Assembly: GCA_964371365.1 (NCBI GenBank)
Contig: CAYJMO010000072.1
Span: forward strand, 1-10,283
Source of the DNA: CAYJBH01 sp964371365
GTDB taxonomy: Bacteria > Bacillota > Clostridia > Oscillospirales > Ruminococcaceae
Reading direction: 5' to 3'
DNA: 10,283 nucleotides
Below, in pieces: positions 6,095 through 10,283 of the stretch (within the stretch, counting starts at the first letter, position 1; every line of letters starts with the position of its first letter). The notes under the pieces are model-generated. The model made no database searches and had not been told where the DNA came from. It saw only the letters and a program-made list of their open reading frames with translations. A program made the translations under genes and the position numbers.

Positions 6095-8938
6095 TCAAAA
6101 TCCAAACGATGCCAAAATCGCGTCTGCCGTTGCCTGTGCCATTGCATTTTGGTTGGCGTCGGTGCGTAGGAGTTCATATTCACTTGGATTGGATAAAAAA
6201 CCGTATTCCACCAGCATAGCCGGGAAGTTCATGTGTGATGCCACGCGATACCAACCGTACTTCGCCCCCCTATTGGTCAGACCGACCGAGCCGGAGATTG
6301 CGGAGGATATGCTCGCGGCGGCACTCTTGGAGTAGGGGTTGAAGTACCACACCTCGGTGCCGGTTGCTGTCGGGCTGTAGGACGAATTATGGTGCAGGCT
6401 GACAAAAATATGCGGTGAGTAGCTCATGGAGGCGGCTCGTCGGTCGTCCAGCGACGGATTGTTGAGTGTTGTCTCGGTCATCTGCACCTGCACGCCGGCG
6501 GCACGCAGTATGTCCGCGACCTTAGTTGCCATCTCATAGTTTAAATCCTTCTCCGACTTCATACCCGGTATCGGTATCGCGCCGGGGTCGTTGCCGCCGT
6601 GACCCGGGTCGATGTAAACTTTCAGCTCACTCGGCGAGGACGGGTATTGATTAAAGCGGAAAACAAGGTTGCCGGAGGAATCGTAATAGGCTACATAGCC
6701 AAGGAATCTGCCTGCGGAGGCGAGAGACAGCGTTATGCGCACATCCTCTCCCTCCTGCACCATGGACACACCGGAGAAGATGGTGTTCTGTGTGATAAGC
6801 GGAATTGCCTCCGGCGCGAGGGTGGAATATTTGACAAGTATGCTGAGTGAGGTTGCGGCAAAGTTACCCTGCAAACCGGTGTCGTTGTTAAAGCTGAGCG
6901 GTGTAAGCGTGGATACAAATGCCGTTTTTTGTGACGGGGTCACGGTTAAATAGGCATAGCTTGAATCTGCGGTAAACGATGCCGCCGATATGGTGCTGAC
7001 AATTCCGGGCTGTACCCCCTGCGAGGTGACATCGCGCGCGTCAATTCGATAGCCGGACTTCAATTTATAGTAGTTATAACTCTCATCACCGCTCTGATAG
7101 GTCAAAAGATCGCTCACCACGTAGTCAAGTGTCCCCTGCGGCAGTGGGAAATAGTTGCCCCACGGGTCGGCATTGAGCGTGTCGGAAGGATATGTCCGCG
7201 CCTGGTCGGCGGTGACCATGACCAAATGTCCGGTATCAACCACCACGTTTGAGGCGATGGTGACAGCGGCACCGGTTTTAGATTGTGTTATGCCGTCCCA
7301 CACGCCGGTAAACTCGATATTGCCTATCGCAGTGGAAGAGGTATTTCCTGTCGGGATTTTGTAGGTGCCGGTGTAGGTTATGTAGGTGTTAGCACCGCTC
7401 ATCTCGTCACTCTGTACATCGGAGGGGGACAGGGTGATCCTCTGGCCGTTAATCTCGGCGGTGACAGTGGAATCGATATAGGCCTCGGCGGAGAGGGTAA
7501 GCTCCACACCGCCCTCGACGGTAACCGCACCGGACGGCGATACATCACCAAATATCTGCACCTCACGGGTGATGGTATATACCTCCTCTTTTTCTTTATG
7601 TTCAAAGACAAAGGTGTTTTTGCCGGCATCAAGCGGTATTGCCACCGAGAAAACGCCCTTTTCGTTGCGTTCTAACTCCTGACCGTTGAGATAGAGTGGG
7701 AAGTTCGGGTCCGACGCGCCATAAAAATGAGCCTCCGTTTCAAAGGTGGTCATCTCCTGCTTTTCCGGACGGCTGAGCGTCAAATCGGTGAGTATGTCGG
7801 AGGTTTTGACCATATTATTATAGTAGCGGATAAGCACCTCGGTGCTGTCCTCGTGGTTGTCCTGCAGTGCGGTATAGGAATGAAATGATGCGCCGATGAC
7901 GTTCGACATCTCACGTGTCGCGATGACCTGACGCATGACCTGGTCGGGTGACTCCCAACCCTCCCCCTCGCCACCGAGGTTCTCATTAATGATTATGGCA
8001 ATTGCCGGTATCTCGTAGCTCTGCGCCTTGCTCCCCCACCAGTTCATAACCTCCTCAAAAGGCACGACGGTGTCGGTGAGCGAGCCGACGGATTTGACGG
8101 CAACGGCATCGATAGGTACCTCGTTCAGTATTTTATCTATGTCGATATGACCGTCGGTGAGCATTTCATAGTCGGCAATGGTCTTACTGCCGGCAGAGTT
8201 TGTCTCGACGTTAGCCCAGACAGGGTCGGTGATTATTCCGACACCGGTCTCGGGTCGGACATTTTTGATTATGGACACAAGGGAGGATAAAAGAGAGGTT
8301 GCGCCCTCCGACATCCAGTTCTCGTATCCCATACCGCCGCCCTCACTGCGGTAGGTCGCCATGGAATCGGCGGTCGCTATATTTTGATAGCCGGCCAGAA
8401 AAATGGCCTCAACATCATATATCTTAATAAAATCCTCAAGGTTAATTGCAGTGTCGGTGCGCACGTCGGACGAGATGTGCTCCACCGCGACATACTCCTC
8501 CCCCGACATCTGATACTCGGCGGAAAAAACTGGGTATACAATGATATCCCTCTCCCCTGCTATCTTTAATATGTATTCAAAGGCATCAAAGCCTATCGAT
8601 GTCTTGCGGGTAGAGCTGGCGTATATCACACCGTCCGCCGACTCCAGCGGAACAAAAACGCTGTTAAAGCCGTAGTCCACGGCGGTTGACATGATGCCCT
8701 CGATCTGCTTTTCCACCGTCTCCTGTGAGTCGGAACTCTTGATGGCATAATCCACACCGGGGTAAATCCAAAAAGCCTTTATCTCCTCCGGCGCGTTCAT
8801 AAGCCCACGGGTAGGGGCGGGAGTATCCTCGACCGGCTCGGTAGGTGAGGTGGTATCAGCCTCCGATAAATCCTCGGCAAAGATGGATAGCGAGAGCAGT
8901 GAGAGCAGTATGATAAATGAAAATAGTTTTTTCAACAA
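6095..8938 (-). CDS. Large secreted N-acetylmuramoyl-L-alanine amidase with N-terminal barrel-like and beta-rich regions
   Basis: A 947-residue exported protein predicted to cut the bond between the sugar and the stem peptide of peptidoglycan. Residues 1-21 form a signal peptide ending in IFA, followed by a Thr/Pro/Glu linker (22-50). Residues 51-385, with AFWIYPGVDY and FNSVFVPLES, have an alternating strand-helix pattern like the glycoside-hydrolase-like barrel proteins; this call is tentative and no catalytic acid pair was identified. Residues 395-770 are beta-rich, possibly Ig-like and SH3-like binding regions. Residues 773-947 are an Amidase_3 domain with DPGHGG (His780), SEKD (Glu796), VSLHHNS (His849) and the catalytic Glu911 in LVEYGF. 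The start is TTG (a second TTG follows at once), supported by AGAGGA 6 nt upstream; no ATG fits. It precedes the catalase gene by 155 bp on the same strand and is divergent from groES. Confidence 0.88.
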   Translation of the reverse strand: MLKKLFSFIILLSLLSLSIFAEDLSEADTTSPTEPVEDTPAPTRGLMNAPEEIKAFWIYPGVDYAIKSSDSQETVEKQIEGIMSTAVDYGFNSVFVPLESADGVIYASSTRKTSIGFDAFEYILKIAGERDIIVYPVFSAEYQMSGEEYVAVEHISSDVRTDTAINLEDFIKIYDVEAIFLAGYQNIATADSMATYRSEGGGMGYENWMSEGATSLLSSLVSIIKNVRPETGVGIITDPVWANVETNSAGSKTIADYEMLTDGHIDIDKILNEVPIDAVAVKSVGSLTDTVVPFEEVMNWWGSKAQSYEIPAIAIIINENLGGEGEGWESPDQVMRQVIATREMSNVIGASFHSYTALQDNHEDSTEVLIRYYNNMVKTSDILTDLTLSRPEKQEMTTFETEAHFYGASDPNFPLYLNGQELERNEKGVFSVAIPLDAGKNTFVFEHKEKEEVYTITREVQIFGDVSPSGAVTVEGGVELTLSAEAYIDSTVTAEINGQRITLSPSDVQSDEMSGANTYITYTGTYKIPTGNTSSTAIGNIEFTGVWDGITQSKTGAAVTIASNVVVDTGHLVMVTADQARTYPSDTLNADPWGNYFPLPQGTLDYVVSDLLTYQSGDESYNYYKLKSGYRIDARDVTSQGVQPGIVSTISAASFTADSSYAYLTVTPSQKTAFVSTLTPLSFNNDTGLQGNFAATSLSILVKYSTLAPEAIPLITQNTIFSGVSMVQEGEDVRITLSLASAGRFLGYVAYYDSSGNLVFRFNQYPSSPSELKVYIDPGHGGNDPGAIPIPGMKSEKDLNYEMATKVADILRAAGVQVQMTETTLNNPSLDDRRAASMSYSPHIFVSLHHNSSYSPTATGTEVWYFNPYSKSAAASISSAISGSVGLTNRGAKYGWYRVASHMNFPAMLVEYGFLSNPSEYELLRTDANQNAMAQATADAILASFGF

Positions 8939-9000
8939 TTTGTATCCTCTAAAATATATACATTATTATTATACTATATACAAACACAAAAGAAAACCCC
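8939..9000 (-). promoter_or_regulatory. Probable promoter and ribosome site of the amidase gene
   Basis: On the minus strand TATAAT at 8973-8968 is a good -10 about 30 bases before the TTG start; the -35 region (TTTTCT, 17 bp upstream) is weak. The ribosome site AGAGGA (8950-8945) lies 6 nt before the start. No operator-like repeat was seen. Confidence 0.45.
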
Positions 9001-9059
9001 TTATTTGCCTTATTTCGACCTTTTCACCGAAATTTCACCCTGAAAAATCCACCTATATA

Positions 9060-9118
9060 AATAAAAATTAATTTTTTTTAAAAAAACACTTGCTTTTTGA
9101 GAGATAACTGATTATAAT
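9060..9118 (+). promoter_or_regulatory. groES-groEL vegetative promoter
   Basis: TTGCTT (9090-9095) and a consensus TATAAT (9113-9118) are separated by exactly 17 bp. A run of A and T (about 9060-9087) directly upstream could act as an UP element. The expected transcription start near 9125 lies inside the CIRCE operator, which is the usual arrangement for HrcA repression. Confidence 0.85.
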
Positions 9119-9122
9119 ACTA

Positions 9123-9149
9123 TTAGCACTCAAAGGGTATGAGTGCCAA
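9123..9149 (+). promoter_or_regulatory. CIRCE operator (HrcA binding site)
   Basis: TTAGCACTC (9123-9131), a 9-nt spacer and GAGTGCCAA (9141-9149). This matches the CIRCE consensus TTAGCACTC-N9-GAGTGCTAA except for one base in the right arm. HrcA, which is not encoded here, represses chaperonin genes through this site, and heat or misfolded protein relieves it. Its place between promoter and groES ribosome site is typical. Confidence 0.97.
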
Positions 9150-9174
9150 CAAGTAATAATTCAGGAGGTATCCG

Positions 9175-9459
9175 ATGAAAATTGTACCACTTGCCGACCG
9201 TGTAGTTATAAAAGCGGTTGAGGCGGAAGAAACAACAAAGAGCGGCATAGTACTGCCCGGTTCTGCACAGGAGAAACCACAGGTTGCTGAGGTTTTAGCG
9301 GTAGGTCCCGGCGGTCTCGTTGATGGCAACGAGGTGGAGATGACGGTTAAGGTCGGCGACAAGGTTATCGCGTCGAAATATGCCGGTACCGAGGTCAAGA
9401 TGGACGGCAACGACTGCTTGATAGTTCGCATATCCGACATACTCGCAATAGTAGAGTAG
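9175..9459 (+). CDS. groES: Co-chaperonin GroES (Hsp10)
   Basis: A 94-residue protein that forms the heptameric lid closing the GroEL folding chamber. The N-terminal PLADRVVIK, the mobile loop with ETTKSGIVLPGSAQEKP (19-35) that contacts GroEL, the VLAVGPGG turn (40-47) and the VGDKVIASKYAGTEVK segment (60-75) are all present, and the length is normal. Translation starts at the ATG at 9175 behind a strong AGGAGG (9163-9168), 6 nt away. It is the first gene of a CIRCE-controlled operon with groEL, but the distance to groEL (246 bp) is far larger than usual because of a palindromic array that begins directly after the groES stop codon. Confidence 0.98.
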   Translation: MKIVPLADRVVIKAVEAEETTKSGIVLPGSAQEKPQVAEVLAVGPGGLVDGNEVEMTVKVGDKVIASKYAGTEVKMDGNDCLIVRISDILAIVE

Positions 9460-9478
9460 GGGCGATTATTAATCGCCC
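9460..9478. repeat. Terminal palindrome, left copy
   Basis: GGGCGATTATTAATCGCCC, a perfect 9-1-9 palindrome beginning one base after the groES stop codon. It is identical to the copy at 9642-9660, and, being palindromic, serves as both a direct and an inverted repeat of it. Confidence 0.95.
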
Positions 9479-9641
9479 GCAGACCGTCAAAAAACCTGTA
9501 AATCCCTTAAAATGTCAAATTCGGTGACATGCGCGGCGAATTTGACCTTCGACAAATGGCTTCGCAAAGCCATTTGTGGGGGAGGGTACCGGGAGGGGAT
9601 GCATCCCCTCTCGGGGCTGTCGAACTTTTTCGACAGCCAGG

Positions 9642-9660
9642 GGGCGATTATTAATCGCCC
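9642..9660. repeat. Terminal palindrome, right copy
   Basis: The same 19-bp sequence as the left copy, closing the array 45 bp before the groEL start codon. No other copy was found elsewhere in the window. Confidence 0.95.
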
Positions 9661-9705
9661 GATACCCGATAGTAGAATAATATTTCGAAAGGAACAATAA
9701 TTAAT

Positions 9706-10283
9706 ATGGCAAAGATGATTGAACACGGCGAACAGGCTCGCAAAAACCTCCTTGTAGGTATCGACAAGCTCGCCGATACCGTAAAAATCACACTCGGACC
9801 CAAAGGTCGCAACGTTGTGCTGGACAAGAAGTTTGGCGCACCGCTTATCACCAACGACGGTGTGACCATCGCGAAAGAGATCGAGCTGTCCGACAGCTAT
9901 GAAAACATGGGCGCTCAGCTCCTGCGTGAGGTTGCTACCAAAACCAACGACGCTGCAGGCGACGGCACCACCACCGCGATAGTATTCGCTCAGGCACTTG
10001 TGCAGGAGGGCATGAAGAACGTTGCCGCCGGCGCAAACCCGATGGACGTAAAGCGTGGAATGAACAAGGCTGTTGTTGCGGCTGTCGAGGCACTCCAGTC
10101 CAACAGCAAAAGCCTGTCCGGCAGTAAGGACGTTGCACGTGTTGCGACCATATCTGCCGCCGACGAGACCATCGGTAATCTTATAGCCGAGGCTATGGAG
10201 AAGGTCTCCTCCGACGGTGTCATCACCATCGAAGAGAGCAAAACCGCCGAGCCCTACACCGAGGTTGTTGAGGGTATGCAGTT
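9706..10283 (+). CDS. groEL: Chaperonin GroEL (Hsp60), N-terminal part
   Basis: The first 192 codons of the large chaperonin, which folds proteins in an ATP-driven double ring; the window ends inside the gene. It begins MAKMIEHGEQARKNLL. The nucleotide-binding residues are in LGPKGRNVVLDK (30-41), NDGVTIAKEIEL (50-61) and NDAAGDGTTTA (81-91), where Asp86 corresponds to the catalytic Asp87 of E. coli GroEL. The sequence reaches into the intermediate and apical region (SSDGVITIEESKT). AAAGGA (9688-9693) lies 12 nt before the ATG, a weaker ribosome site than that of groES. No clear separate promoter or CIRCE was seen in the spacer, so transcription should come from the groES promoter through the hairpin array. 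Confidence 0.97.
   Translation, partial: MAKMIEHGEQARKNLLVGIDKLADTVKITLGPKGRNVVLDKKFGAPLITNDGVTIAKEIELSDSYENMGAQLLREVATKTNDAAGDGTTTAIVFAQALVQEGMKNVAAGANPMDVKRGMNKAVVAAVEALQSNSKSLSGSKDVARVATISAADETIGNLIAEAMEKVSSDGVITIEESKTAEPYTEVVEGMQ

Larger units (their letters stand above)
9460..9660. repeat. Composite palindromic element between groES and groEL
   Basis: These 201 bp are made of five separate perfect or near-perfect inverted repeats and start and end with two identical 19-bp palindromes. In order: the left palindrome (9460-9478); GTCAAATTCG with CGAATTTGAC (9514-9546, loop 13); ACAAATGGCTT with AAGCCATTTGT (9552-9577, loop CGCA); a palindrome around GAGGGGATG/CATCCCCTC (9593-9610, extended to 9590-9613 with one G-U pair); GGCTGTCGAA with TTCGACAGCC (9615-9638, loop CTTT); then the right palindrome (9642-9660). 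None is followed by a T run, so they are not standard terminators. The make-up resembles REP/MITE-like dispersed intergenic repeats, and a folded mRNA spacer is the likely effect. No convincing gene was found in it. Confidence 0.85.

Noticed and set aside
9615..9638. Rho-independent terminator after groES
   Set aside because: The stem is strong, but it is followed by CAGGGGG and not a T run; the T-rich stretch is in the loop. A classic terminator is not supported.
9512..9700. Open frames on both strands in the groES-groEL spacer
   Set aside because: They run through palindromic repeats, so both strands give similar sequences (for example SGLSNFFDSQ-like strings), and no ribosome site or domain is present.

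Overview
The window (about 10.3 kb, mid-GC genes with AT-rich intergenic DNA) looks like chromosomal DNA from a low-GC Gram-positive anaerobe of the class Clostridia, probably from a metagenome assembly because it contains a run of Ns. The pointers are a CIRCE-controlled groES-groEL operon, lipoprotein signal peptides with Gram-positive spacing, a lipid-anchored parvulin foldase of the PrsA type, a secreted zinc amidase and a BcrA/YxlF-type ABC ATPase. No rRNA, tRNA, transposase, phage or CRISPR sequence was seen.

Layout. (1) Positions 1-1210, minus strand: an ABC transporter ATPase whose 3' end lies outside the window. Its normal ATPase part is followed by an unusual acidic, Pro/Ser/Thr-rich tail that is interrupted by the 10-N gap. 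(2) 1211-1403: a divergent AT-rich promoter region with a 10-bp inverted repeat. (3) 1404-2480, plus strand: a lipoprotein peptidyl-prolyl isomerase (PrsA-like). (4) 2506-5939, minus strand: a compact gene string read in the order catalase, seven-helix membrane protein, UroD-fold protein, 62-residue lipoprotein. The spacings are 3, 16 and 10 nt, so these four are probably one transcript starting from a promoter before the catalase. (5) 6095-8938, minus strand: a 947-residue secreted protein with an N-terminal barrel-like region, central beta-rich regions and a C-terminal N-acetylmuramoyl-L-alanine amidase. (6) 9060-10283, plus strand: a sigma-A type promoter with a CIRCE operator, groES, a 201-bp array of palindromes, then the first 192 codons of groEL.

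How the genes fit together. Several products act in the cell envelope (foldase, amidase, ABC exporter ATPase, small lipoprotein) or in stress defence (catalase, GroES/GroEL). The heat-shock pair is under HrcA control; the catalase has a candidate palindromic operator at its promoter. The most unusual parts are the hairpin array wedged between groES and groEL, the catalase-linked operon of unrecognised genes, and the acidic tail on the ABC ATPase. No clear new defence or mobile system was found.
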